NCBI RefSeq assembly: GCF_020514235.1
Contig: NZ_VTLB01000001.1
Location: 310,001-374,000 of the forward strand
Source: Synechococcus sp. MU1617
Lineage (GTDB): Bacteria > Cyanobacteriota > Cyanobacteriia > PCC-6307 > Cyanobiaceae
Direction of reading: 5' to 3'
Length of the DNA stretch: 64,000 bases
Shown: positions 31,486 to 39,549 of the stretch, in pieces
Numbering within the stretch: position 1 is the first letter of the stretch
How the letters are laid out: the number at the start of each line of letters is the position of its first letter
Notes under the pieces: generated by a model
Database searches by the model: none
What the model saw: only the letters and a program-made list of their open reading frames with translations
What the model was told of the DNA's origin: nothing
Position numbers and translations under genes: made by a program

Positions 31486-32952
31486 ATGGCACTCTCCCGT
31501 CGTGAATTAATCACCAGTGCAGGCTTGGCAGGTCTTAGTGCCATCAGCCTTCAGCACAACAGCCAAGCCACATCGGTAAACAAGGATGTGGATGTGGTGG
31601 TCGTGGGCGCAGGCCTATCCGGACTTATTGCTGCGCGTGAACTCCGCAAAAAAGGCCTACGCGTTCTCATTCTTGAGGCAAGGGCAAGAACAGGTGGACG
31701 CATGATCCGACAAACCACCAAAACTGGTGCCGTGATTGACCTTGGAGGCCAATGGGGAGGGGCCACCCATCACCGCTTTGAATCCCTGGTCGATGAACTC
31801 AATATCAAGACTTTCCCCAGCTACTACGACGGAAAAGGAGTGCTGTTGTGGGATGGCAGCAGAGTCGAAGCCGACCTCGCCAAACATCCTTCCGACAGTG
31901 TTCTCCTCTTTGAAGGAGAACAGATTGGACAGCCAACGGACAAGATCACCAAGGCAAAGGCGGCGATGAAGTCGTTCCGTGCCATTGCAGCCTCCATAGA
32001 TCCTGCCCGCCCCTGGACTGCGCCCAATGCTGTGGAGCTTGACCGCACAACGATTCGCACCTGGTGCGATAAGAACAGCGAATCCCCCCTCAGCGATTTC
32101 GAACTGGAATGGCTCTCGGTCGTTGGTGGGTCAGGCGGCTTTGATCCATGGGACGCATCTATCCTTCACCTGGCTTGGACGCAAGCGGTAGCCCCACAGG
32201 ACGAGGGGCCGGAATCATGGCTGCTCAAAGGAGCCGCCGGCCAAGTGGCCGAACGACTGACGAACGAGTTGAAACCCTTCATTCGTCTGAACTCACCCGT
32301 CCATGGGATTGATCAGAACGAGGGGGGCGTGACAGTGCATTTCGGCGGTGGCCAACTGATTCAGGCGAAAAGCGCCATCGTCGCGATCCCGCCGCCATTA
32401 CGAAACAAGATCACCTTCACGCCGGACCTTCCCGCTGAGATGCGTTCATTCCTCCAGCGCAGTCCAATGGGTTCAATGATCAAGGTCTTCGCGATATATA
32501 AATCGGCCTTCTGGCGACGCCAGAATCTCAACGGGTTCGCCATAGGCAACCTGAAAACACTGGAAATCACCGCAGACAGCTCACTACCCAGCGGCACTCC
32601 CGGAATCCTCGCCTCCTTCGTTACCGCCAGTGCAGCTGTCGAATTCCAGCAGATGACAGCGGCCAATCAACACAAAGCTGTTCTGGACGATCTTGTGGCC
32701 TATTGGGGACCCGAAGCCGGATCACCCGAAGAACTGATCATTCAAAATTGGAACCAGGAGGCATGGTCCACCGGAGCCTTCACCAGCTTTGTGACACCAG
32801 GCACCTGGACGACCTACGGCCACCAATGGCAGGAATCTCACGACCGAGTGCATTGGGCCGGGACGGAAGCCTCGAGTCGGTGGCCCGGTTATTTCGAAGG
32901 GGCCATCGAGGCGGGTATTCAAGCGGCCAGGAAGGCCATGCTTCAAGCTTAG
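31486..32952 (+). CDS. Flavin monoamine oxidase family protein, Tat-exported
   Basis: A 488-residue FAD amine oxidase. The N-terminus has a twin-arginine motif (LSRRELITSAG) and a short hydrophobic stretch, indicating Tat export. The FAD dinucleotide fold is VVVVGAGLSGLIAARELRKKG, in parts, with EARARTGGRMI following; the C-terminal FAD motif is RVHWAGTEASSRWPGYFEGA. Family members oxidise polyamines, amino acids or aromatic amines, releasing ammonium and H2O2. ATG 31486 is preferred because it places the RR motif correctly. It lies between two att-like repeats, so it may be element cargo; it could supply nitrogen from amines. Confidence 0.88.
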   Translation: MALSRRELITSAGLAGLSAISLQHNSQATSVNKDVDVVVVGAGLSGLIAARELRKKGLRVLILEARARTGGRMIRQTTKTGAVIDLGGQWGGATHHRFESLVDELNIKTFPSYYDGKGVLLWDGSRVEADLAKHPSDSVLLFEGEQIGQPTDKITKAKAAMKSFRAIAASIDPARPWTAPNAVELDRTTIRTWCDKNSESPLSDFELEWLSVVGGSGGFDPWDASILHLAWTQAVAPQDEGPESWLLKGAAGQVAERLTNELKPFIRLNSPVHGIDQNEGGVTVHFGGGQLIQAKSAIVAIPPPLRNKITFTPDLPAEMRSFLQRSPMGSMIKVFAIYKSAFWRRQNLNGFAIGNLKTLEITADSSLPSGTPGILASFVTASAAVEFQQMTAANQHKAVLDDLVAYWGPEAGSPEELIIQNWNQEAWSTGAFTSFVTPGTWTTYGHQWQESHDRVHWAGTEASSRWPGYFEGAIEAGIQAARKAMLQA

Positions 32953-33044
32953 GTTTAGAGACATAGCAAATCATTTCAGGCATGCTCTGCTTGGAGAAGT
33001 AGGACGATTAGCCGCAATGTCAGATTCAAATCTCAGGCATCAAT

Positions 33045-33099
33045 CAGTTGCACACAATCCTGCCCAATTGCACAAAAAATCAGGGTCAACTCAGGGACA
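33045..33099. repeat. Right att-like repeat of mobile element
   Basis: CAGTTGCA (33045) and CAATTGCA (33065) with a 20-bp period, followed by AGGGTCA (33082) and AGGGACA (33093) with an 11-bp period. The box-pair plus AGGG-pair order and both spacings are the same as at the left end (25488-25541). Confidence 0.6.
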
Positions 33100-33239
33100 T
33101 ACCTCTTAAATCGACTGCTACCAAATACATTTAATTGGCAGCAGTGGCCACTAACCCCAGTGCTGGTCAGAAGGTTTTATTCCGCTTGCAGACAACCAAC
33201 TCCTCCGGCACAGATTCCTTAATTCTGTAGAAGCAACGA

Positions 33240-33761
33240 TCAAGTGAAGACCAAGCCGCCCACCACGGCACACAACAGCACCACTCTCCATGCTGGTTGC
33301 TTCCAGCAGACCAATAGCAGAAATGCAGTGATTGCAAGGCAGAACTCAGGGCGACCAAGAATCGCCGATTGCCAGATCGGTTGAAACAATGCGGCCACCA
33401 AAATGCCAACAACCGCTGCATTGATGCCGAAAAGAGCCCGACGCATCATGCGCAGACGACCGAGGGCACTCCAAAAAGGCAAAACGCCTCCGATCAACAA
33501 AAACGAGGGGAGGAAGAGAGCCGTTAAGGCCATCAAAGCGCCAGCGAGGCCATGAAGACCATCCTGCAGATCGAAACCAAGGAATGCCGCAAAGCTGAAC
33601 ATTGGACCTGGAACAGCTTGCGCCGCGCCATAGCCCACCAAAAACTGATCCAGTCCGATCCAACCCTGGGGGACAAGGGAGTGTTCCAGCAACGGCATCA
33701 CCACATGCCCACCGCCAAACACCAAGGCTCCCGTTCGCAGAAAGGCACTGAGCTGCTGCAT
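33240..33761 (-). CDS. Half-length chromate transporter ChrA (C-terminal domain only)
   Basis: A 173-residue membrane protein aligning with the C-terminal half of the full ChrA at 52108-53292. The shared opening QQLSGFLRTGALVFGGGHV corresponds to QQLSAFLRTGALVFGGGHV here, and GYGAAQAVPGPMFSFAAFLG is identical. The N-terminal CHR domain is missing: homology (RPLV) runs only a few codons upstream before an in-frame TGA. Natural half-size ChrA proteins function in pairs, but no partner is adjacent, so this is more likely a truncated duplicate. It lies just outside the mobile element's right end. Confidence 0.75.
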   Translation of the reverse strand: MQQLSAFLRTGALVFGGGHVVMPLLEHSLVPQGWIGLDQFLVGYGAAQAVPGPMFSFAAFLGFDLQDGLHGLAGALMALTALFLPSFLLIGGVLPFWSALGRLRMMRRALFGINAAVVGILVAALFQPIWQSAILGRPEFCLAITAFLLLVCWKQPAWRVVLLCAVVGGLVFT

Positions 33762-33864
33762 GACAAGCGGCCTATCCGCATCCGAACAGCACGGCCGCAG
33801 CGAAGCCAGAGAGTTGACCGCATCTCAAGGATGCCATCGGTTTGATCGGGTTGCTGAACTTCAC

Positions 33865-35034
33865 TCAGTTCTGGCTGCTGTCCTTGGAAGCATCCAGTGC
33901 GTTGCGCAACATCTGCGTGTTGCCTCTCAGGAGCACATCACCTTGACGAACACCCTGAAGGATTTCCGCTTGCCCCGCCGTTTGCTGGGCCACCACCACA
34001 GCAACCTGTTCCACAGCCCCCCGTTGATAGCGAAAGACCACCGGTGATCCATTGATCAGGGCAATGGAATCCTGCGGAACAATGAACCGTTGCTCGGAGG
34101 ATGGGATCTGCACAAAGGCCGTGATAGCTGTTCCGATCGGTGGGAGTTGAGCATCAATAGGTTGCGCGCGGAGCAGCATCACGCGCCCGGCGGTTTGCGC
34201 ATCAGGTGCCACAGCGATCACCCGTGCCTGCAGCGTCTGAGCTCCCGCTCGAACGCGCAGCAGCTGTCCGGTCCTGATGTTCGTGGCGAGTCCCGGTGAC
34301 ACGAGGAAGCGAAGCTCACCCCCTGTGACATCACTGATCTGGGCCACGTCTTCCCCCACAGACAGGACGGCACCGGGTGAGGTGCTCACAGCAGTGACCT
34401 GACCGGCAATTGGACTGCGAATCAACAGACGCCCTGAATCATCAGGCTTCCCTAGCGCTGAAGCCTTGGCAGCGGCTGCCCTGGCTGTCGTCGCGGCTGT
34501 AACGCTGGCGATGCGGCGGCTTTCCAGCTCCTGGGTCGAGAGTGCACCTTGCCGTGCCATGGGTTCGGCAAGGCGGTACAGGTATGCGAGCGAGTGCGCC
34601 GTGGCCTGCGCTGCATCGGCATCGGCGCGTACAGCAGCCGCATCAGCGCTTTGGACTTCTGCGATCGGTTCGCCAGCACGAACACGGGTGCCCGGTGACA
34701 CCATCAGACGTAAAACACGTCCCGCCACAGGCATCCCCACGCTTGAGCGCGACGATGTTGCTGCTTCAACAAAACCAGTGATCGGACGTTCCGTGCCCGA
34801 GCTCAGTTCGGGGCGAACAGTGGTCAATCCCAATCGCCGAAGCTGGTCTTCGCTGAGAGCCACGCTGCCATTGGCATCCGCACGGTCCATCGCCGCAACC
34901 GATGGCGCAGAGACCGGCCGGCTGCTCTGGCGACCCACACCGATTCCAACCAGCAGAGATGCGGAGATCGCCAGAGGAAGAAGCACGCCGGGTTGGCGCA
35001 GGTGATGCGTGAGGTGGTTAAGGCTCAGGTTCAT
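33865..35034 (-). CDS. RND efflux periplasmic adaptor (CusB/HlyD type)
   Basis: A 389-residue membrane-fusion protein with an N-terminal anchor (PGVLLPLAISASLLVGIGVG). It has a lipoyl-like hairpin domain (GRVLRLMVSPGTRVRAGEPI and LLIRSPIAGQVTAVSTSPG) split by a coiled-coil hairpin, then beta-barrel and membrane-proximal regions (RFIVPQDSIALINGSPVVF). ATG 35034 overlaps the pump stop codon (ATGA), fixing the start. It bridges the RND pump to an outer-membrane channel, which is not encoded here. Confidence 0.9.
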   Translation of the reverse strand: MNLSLNHLTHHLRQPGVLLPLAISASLLVGIGVGRQSSRPVSAPSVAAMDRADANGSVALSEDQLRRLGLTTVRPELSSGTERPITGFVEAATSSRSSVGMPVAGRVLRLMVSPGTRVRAGEPIAEVQSADAAAVRADADAAQATAHSLAYLYRLAEPMARQGALSTQELESRRIASVTAATTARAAAAKASALGKPDDSGRLLIRSPIAGQVTAVSTSPGAVLSVGEDVAQISDVTGGELRFLVSPGLATNIRTGQLLRVRAGAQTLQARVIAVAPDAQTAGRVMLLRAQPIDAQLPPIGTAITAFVQIPSSEQRFIVPQDSIALINGSPVVFRYQRGAVEQVAVVVAQQTAGQAEILQGVRQGDVLLRGNTQMLRNALDASKDSSQN

Positions 35035-38000
35035 GACGGGAGAGAGGCAAGAGACGACGCCGAACCGTCGCGGGCGGGCAGCAGCCAATGGCCAAAGCGT
35101 GCATAGAGCGCCGGGAGCACCAGCAGGGTCAGGGCCGTGGAGGTGGTCAATCCACCGAGCACCACCACAGCCAACGGTTGCAGGATTTCATTCCCGGCCC
35201 CGAAAGCGAGTGCAAGAGGCAAGGCTCCGAGTGCCGAGGAGAGGGCTGTCATCAGGATGGCGTTGAGGCGCTCCAGGCTTCCCTCACGGATCACCTCGCC
35301 CAGGGGTTGCCCTGCGCCGTGGCGGCGGTTGTAGTTGTCCACCAGCAACAACCCATTGCGCACGGCGATGCCAAACAGCGTGATGAAGCCGATCAACGAG
35401 GCGATCGATAGCACTCCTCCCGTGAGCAACACCGCCACCACACCTCCGATCAGGGCCAGGGGCAGGTTGAGCATGATCGCCACTGTGGCGGGCACTGATT
35501 TCACCGAAATCACCATCAGCACACCGATCACCACTGCGGCAACAGCGCTGTAGAAGACCAGAGACGCGGTTGCCCGTTCTTCTGATTCGAACTGGCCGCC
35601 GTAGCGGATCGTGTAGCCCTGAGGCAGTGGCACCTCACGGGCAATGGTGCGCTGGATGTCTTTGACGACAGTGCCGAGGGGCCGGCCGCTGACGTTGGTG
35701 GAGACCACGATCATGCGGGAAACATCTTCTCGGTTGACGATGTTGGCCCCCAGACCTTCCTCAACCCAGGCAACACTGCCGAGAGGAACGGTCATGCCAT
35801 TGCTGAAGGCCACCGGCAACGAGCGGATGGCCTCCAGGTTCTGGCGAGCATTCTCCTGAAGCTGCACGAGCACATCGCTGCGCACACCCCCTTCCACCAC
35901 GTGGCCCACCACCTTGCCGTTGAGCGCGATCTCCACTGCTTGCGACAGCTCCTCCACCGTGAGCCCCAGCGCCGCCGCAAGCGGGCGGTCGTAGTGGATC
36001 TGCACCTGGGGAATCGGCAGCTGCGGTTCCAACTGCAGATCCACCACTCCATCAATGGGTTTGATGGCCTTCTCCACCGCCTCACCGATGCGGCGCAGTT
36101 CGCCTAAATCGGTGCCGTAGATCTTGATTGCAATCGCGCTGCGCACCCCCGAGAGCACCTCATCCATGCGATGCGAGATGAAGCCGCCGATGTTGGGCGC
36201 CACACCGGGCAGCTTTAAAAAAGCCTGCCGCAGCTCGGCAATGGCAGCGGGCCGATTGGCCATGGCTTGATCGCTCAGTTCCACATCCACGTGAGCTAGG
36301 TTCACGCCGGCCCCATCGGCATCACCGGGGGCGCGGCCCGTGCGCACCTGCACCCATGCAAACAACGGGTTGTTCTGCAGCGAACGGGTCAGTGCAAGCC
36401 CCGCTCGGTTGGTCATCTCCAGTGACACCCCGGGGTAGAGCACCATCGAACTCACCAGCGATTGTTCGCGGAATTCCGGTAGAAACACCCGGCCCAGTGC
36501 CGGCAGGATCGTTGTGGTGGCGACGATCAGCGCCAGAGCGATGGCCAGCACGCGCTGCGGTGATCTCAGCGCTAGATCCAAGATTGGCCGGTAGAGCCGC
36601 TCAGCCCGGTTAGCCAGCCAGGTGTTCTCCTCTGGCAGCTCCGCAGGCGCAAGCAAGATGGCGCACAACGCGGGAGAGAGCGTTACCGCTACGAGGGTGG
36701 AGGCCGCGATCGACAGCAGGTAGGCCAGGCCCATCGGCGCAAAGATGCGCCCTTCTACGCCGGTGAGCGAAAAGATCGGCGCAAACACCACCACGATGAT
36801 CACGGTGGAGAACAGCACGGGCTGGCGCACCTCTACCGAGGTGTCGAACACCACCTGCAGGGGCGATTTGGGCGTGTCGCTGGCCCGGTTGCGGCGCAGC
36901 CCCCGATAGCAGTTCTCCATGTCGACGATCGAGTCGTCGACCACCGAACCGATCGCCACCACCAGCCCACCCAGGGTCATGGTGTTGATGCCCAGGCCCA
37001 GGCTCTTCATCAACATCAGGCCAATCAGCAGTGACAGCGGAATGGCGCTGAGGCTGATCACGGCGGCGCGCCAGTTCATGAGAAACAGCACGATCACCAC
37101 CGAAACGATCACCACCCCCTGGAGCAGCGACTCGCTCACATTGCGGATGGCACTATCGATGAAATTACTCTGACGAAATGTGGTCTGGACCTGCACATCG
37201 CTCGGCAGCGTGCGGTTCAGCTCGGCCAAGCGCTGCTCCACTGCCCGGGACACCGTGGGGGTGTCCACATCGGGCTGCTTGGTCACCATCAGCACCACAG
37301 CTGGCTTGCCGTTGAAGCTGGCGTCACCGCGTTTGAGCGCTGCACCGCGCTTCACTTCTCCCAGTGTTGAGAGCAGCACCGATCGTCCCTGCTCGCTCTT
37401 CACCGCCGCATCCGCCAGATCGCTCACCTGTGTGACCTGAGCCAAGGGGCGAATCAACCGCTCCTGGCCACCCCCGATCAGAAAGCCTCCAGGGCTGGTG
37501 GCCATCGCCGAGCCAACACCCTCCATCACCGCCTTGAGCGAGACAGCCTGAGCCTGCAGCTCCTGGGGATCAAGGAGCACCTGAAATTGCTGCTCATCGC
37601 CGCCGTAGATCGTCACCTGGGCGACGCCGGGCACCGCCAGGATCGACTGGCGATAGGAGCGCAACACCAGCTGCTGCAGATCCATCAGCGATGTGGCGCC
37701 ATCGCCGTTCACGGTGAAGGCGACCTGCAGGATTGTGCCCAGAGGCGACACCAGCGGGGAGAGCTCGGGGGGATCTGCATTGGTAGGCAGCTGGGCGCTC
37801 ACCTGTTGCAGCCGCTCCGCCACGGATTGGCGGGCGCGGTAGATGTCGGCGTTCTGGTTGAACACCACCTGCACCATCGACAAACCCGGCTTGGAGGAGG
37901 AGCGCACGGTCTCCACCCCGGCAATGCCATTCACTGCCGATTCGATCGGCAGCGTGATGCGGGTTTCCACTTCTTCCGGTGAGAGCCCAGCGGCGCTGGT

Positions 38001-38162
38001 TTGCACATCCACCTGCGGCGGCGCGAAGGGGGGAAACACATCCAGGGGCATCTGGCTCACCGCCAGCAGGCCCCAGAGGCTGATCACCACCGCGGCGGCA
38101 ACGATCAGCCAGCGGCGTGCGATCGAAAACCGCAGCGTTGTGTTGAGCAACCGCTCAAGCAT
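35031..38162 (-). CDS. Heavy-metal RND efflux pump (CusA/CzcA family)
   Basis: A 1043-residue inner-membrane proton antiporter with the 12-helix RND layout and duplicated periplasmic loops. It starts MLERLLNTTLRFSIARRWL, with TM1 near residue 20. TM4 keeps GGLVVAIGSVVDDSIVDMEN, the acidic proton-relay region of HME-type pumps. PGGFLIGGGQERLIRPLAQV and GARPxD-like loop follow. Substrate is probably Cu(I)/Ag(I) or another divalent metal given the neighbours. It overlaps both flanking genes (8 and 4 bases). Confidence 0.92.
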   Translation of the reverse strand: MLERLLNTTLRFSIARRWLIVAAAVVISLWGLLAVSQMPLDVFPPFAPPQVDVQTSAAGLSPEEVETRITLPIESAVNGIAGVETVRSSSKPGLSMVQVVFNQNADIYRARQSVAERLQQVSAQLPTNADPPELSPLVSPLGTILQVAFTVNGDGATSLMDLQQLVLRSYRQSILAVPGVAQVTIYGGDEQQFQVLLDPQELQAQAVSLKAVMEGVGSAMATSPGGFLIGGGQERLIRPLAQVTQVSDLADAAVKSEQGRSVLLSTLGEVKRGAALKRGDASFNGKPAVVLMVTKQPDVDTPTVSRAVEQRLAELNRTLPSDVQVQTTFRQSNFIDSAIRNVSESLLQGVVIVSVVIVLFLMNWRAAVISLSAIPLSLLIGLMLMKSLGLGINTMTLGGLVVAIGSVVDDSIVDMENCYRGLRRNRASDTPKSPLQVVFDTSVEVRQPVLFSTVIIVVVFAPIFSLTGVEGRIFAPMGLAYLLSIAASTLVAVTLSPALCAILLAPAELPEENTWLANRAERLYRPILDLALRSPQRVLAIALALIVATTTILPALGRVFLPEFREQSLVSSMVLYPGVSLEMTNRAGLALTRSLQNNPLFAWVQVRTGRAPGDADGAGVNLAHVDVELSDQAMANRPAAIAELRQAFLKLPGVAPNIGGFISHRMDEVLSGVRSAIAIKIYGTDLGELRRIGEAVEKAIKPIDGVVDLQLEPQLPIPQVQIHYDRPLAAALGLTVEELSQAVEIALNGKVVGHVVEGGVRSDVLVQLQENARQNLEAIRSLPVAFSNGMTVPLGSVAWVEEGLGANIVNREDVSRMIVVSTNVSGRPLGTVVKDIQRTIAREVPLPQGYTIRYGGQFESEERATASLVFYSAVAAVVIGVLMVISVKSVPATVAIMLNLPLALIGGVVAVLLTGGVLSIASLIGFITLFGIAVRNGLLLVDNYNRRHGAGQPLGEVIREGSLERLNAILMTALSSALGALPLALAFGAGNEILQPLAVVVLGGLTTSTALTLLVLPALYARFGHWLLPARDGSASSLASLPS

Positions 38163-38730
38163 CCGTCTTCCTGCGGCGGTTCAGCCAGATAGCCCCAGCG
38201 GTGAGTACGACAACCGCGCCAGCTGCCAGGGCGGGAATGGGTAGAGCGGACGGGCTCGCCGTCGCGCTGTCCTGTGGCGCAGCGGCTTTGTTATCTGCTG
38301 CCGGCTCAGCCTGTGGTGTCTTCTTCGATTCGGCGTACAGCGAGAGGGCGCCAGAGATCACCACCTCGTCGGTGGGATCAAGGCCCTCGGTGATCACAAC
38401 CCGGTCACCCTGTCTGGAACCCGTCACCACGAGAACAGGGTCGTAGGTGGTCTGGGTTTGCACGAACAGCAGTGGCTTGCCATTCGCATCGACTAGAGCA
38501 GTGGAGGGAACCGAGAGCCCATCCGGCCCGTCTTCCGGCGTTGCCGTGGCCACCCCCAACAGGGCATCGGTTTCGGCGTTGCGGCGCACCTGGCGTGCGT
38601 CGCCCTGCTGCTGAAACTCATCGCCATGGCCCACATGCGCCAGGGCCAGGGGCGTGGCGATGGGCGCTGCGAGTAAGGCTGTGGCAGCAAGGCTGGCGCT
38701 GGCCGCCAGCTGCAGGATTCGGGGAAGCAA
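38155..38730 (-). CDS. RND adaptor-like periplasmic protein with C-terminal anchor
   Basis: About 191 residues. The start is uncertain: a GTG at 38796 gives an odd Cys-rich leader lying over a likely regulator site, while TTG at 38730 starts a clean signal peptide (LAASASLAATALLAAPIAT). The mature part has LSVPSTALVDANGKPLLFVQ and GDRVVITEGLDPTDEVVISG, matching the membrane-proximal domain of RND adaptors. It then has a Pro/Ala linker and a C-terminal helix ending RRRK. The barrel-sandwich and hairpin domains are missing. It overlaps the pump gene by eight bases, so it is probably a pump accessory. Confidence 0.7.
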   Translation of the reverse strand: MLPRILQLAASASLAATALLAAPIATPLALAHVGHGDEFQQQGDARQVRRNAETDALLGVATATPEDGPDGLSVPSTALVDANGKPLLFVQTQTTYDPVLVVTGSRQGDRVVITEGLDPTDEVVISGALSLYAESKKTPQAEPAADNKAAAPQDSATASPSALPIPALAAGAVVVLTAGAIWLNRRRKTDA

Positions 38731-38774
38731 AGGCCTGGGGAAGCACTGGATAGGCGGAAGTTGGCACAACCGGG

Positions 38775-38790
38775 ATGAAAAACAGATGAA
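38775..38790. promoter_or_regulatory. Candidate CopR-like direct-repeat operator
   Basis: ATGAA occurs at 38775-38779 and 38786-38790 (TTCAT on the minus strand) with an 11-bp period, typical of OmpR-family regulator half-sites. As I recall, Synechocystis CopR binds TTCAT direct repeats. The site lies between the pump operon and the response regulator gene, in the short divergent region. Confidence 0.45.
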
Positions 38791-38838
38791 ATCCACTGCC
38801 CCTAACTAAGATCTGTGCCCTGTTGATCCGCCACGCCG

Positions 38839-39549
38839 ATGCCCATGCGGATCCTGTTGGTGGAGGACGAGATGGATCTAGCGCGATCCATCCAGGCAGT
38901 CCTGGAGGGCCAGGGCCATGTGGTGGATCACTGCGTCAGCGGTCAGGACGGCTGGGTGCTTCTGGGGAGTGATCAGGCCCACTACGACCTGGGAATTCTT
39001 GATTGGATGCTCCCGGAGCTCAGCGGCCTCGATCTGTGCAGGCGAACGCGATCGCGGGGCCTGGCGCTACCGCTCTTGCTGCTCACGGCCCGTAACGAAA
39101 CAGCCGACCGGGTTGAGGGCCTGGATGCCGGCGCGGACGACTATCTGAGCAAGCCCTTCGCGATGGAGGAGCTGCTCGCACGGGTACGGGCGTTGCAGCG
39201 GCGACAGCCCAGCTATCGGGCGCCGCTCCTGGAAGCCGGTTGCTTCCGGCTGGATCTCGCCGCGGGGCAGTTGCTCGTGGCAACAGCCGCAGCTGAGGTT
39301 TGCATTGAGCTCTCCACGAAAGAGCAGCAACTGATGAGCTATTTCCTGGAACACCCCGGTGAGGTGATTTCCGGCTCACGCTTGCGCAACCAACTGTGGA
39401 ATCTGCAGCAGGATCCCATCAGCAATGTTGTTGCCGCCCAGGTGCGATTGCTGCGGCGCAAGCTTGCTTCTCATGGGCTTGCTTCTCCGATTGAAACCAT
39501 ACCGAGTAAGGGGTATCGGCTGAACCCGCATGCTGCGGTGTTGCTGTGA
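38839..39549 (+). CDS. OmpR-family response regulator, CusR/CopR-like
   Basis: A 236-residue two-component regulator. The receiver domain (1-120) has RILLVEDEMDLARSIQ, the phosphorylatable Asp in LGILDWMLPELSG, and the switch Lys in YLSKPFAMEE. The C-terminal winged HTH (135-232) shows VISGSRLRNQLWNLQQDP and IETIPSKGYRLN. It overlaps the kinase gene by four bases and is divergent from the RND genes. That order recalls Synechocystis CopRS, so copper sensing is likely. Start could also be ATG 38845. Confidence 0.9.
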   Translation: MPMRILLVEDEMDLARSIQAVLEGQGHVVDHCVSGQDGWVLLGSDQAHYDLGILDWMLPELSGLDLCRRTRSRGLALPLLLLTARNETADRVEGLDAGADDYLSKPFAMEELLARVRALQRRQPSYRAPLLEAGCFRLDLAAGQLLVATAAAEVCIELSTKEQQLMSYFLEHPGEVISGSRLRNQLWNLQQDPISNVVAAQVRLLRRKLASHGLASPIETIPSKGYRLNPHAAVLL

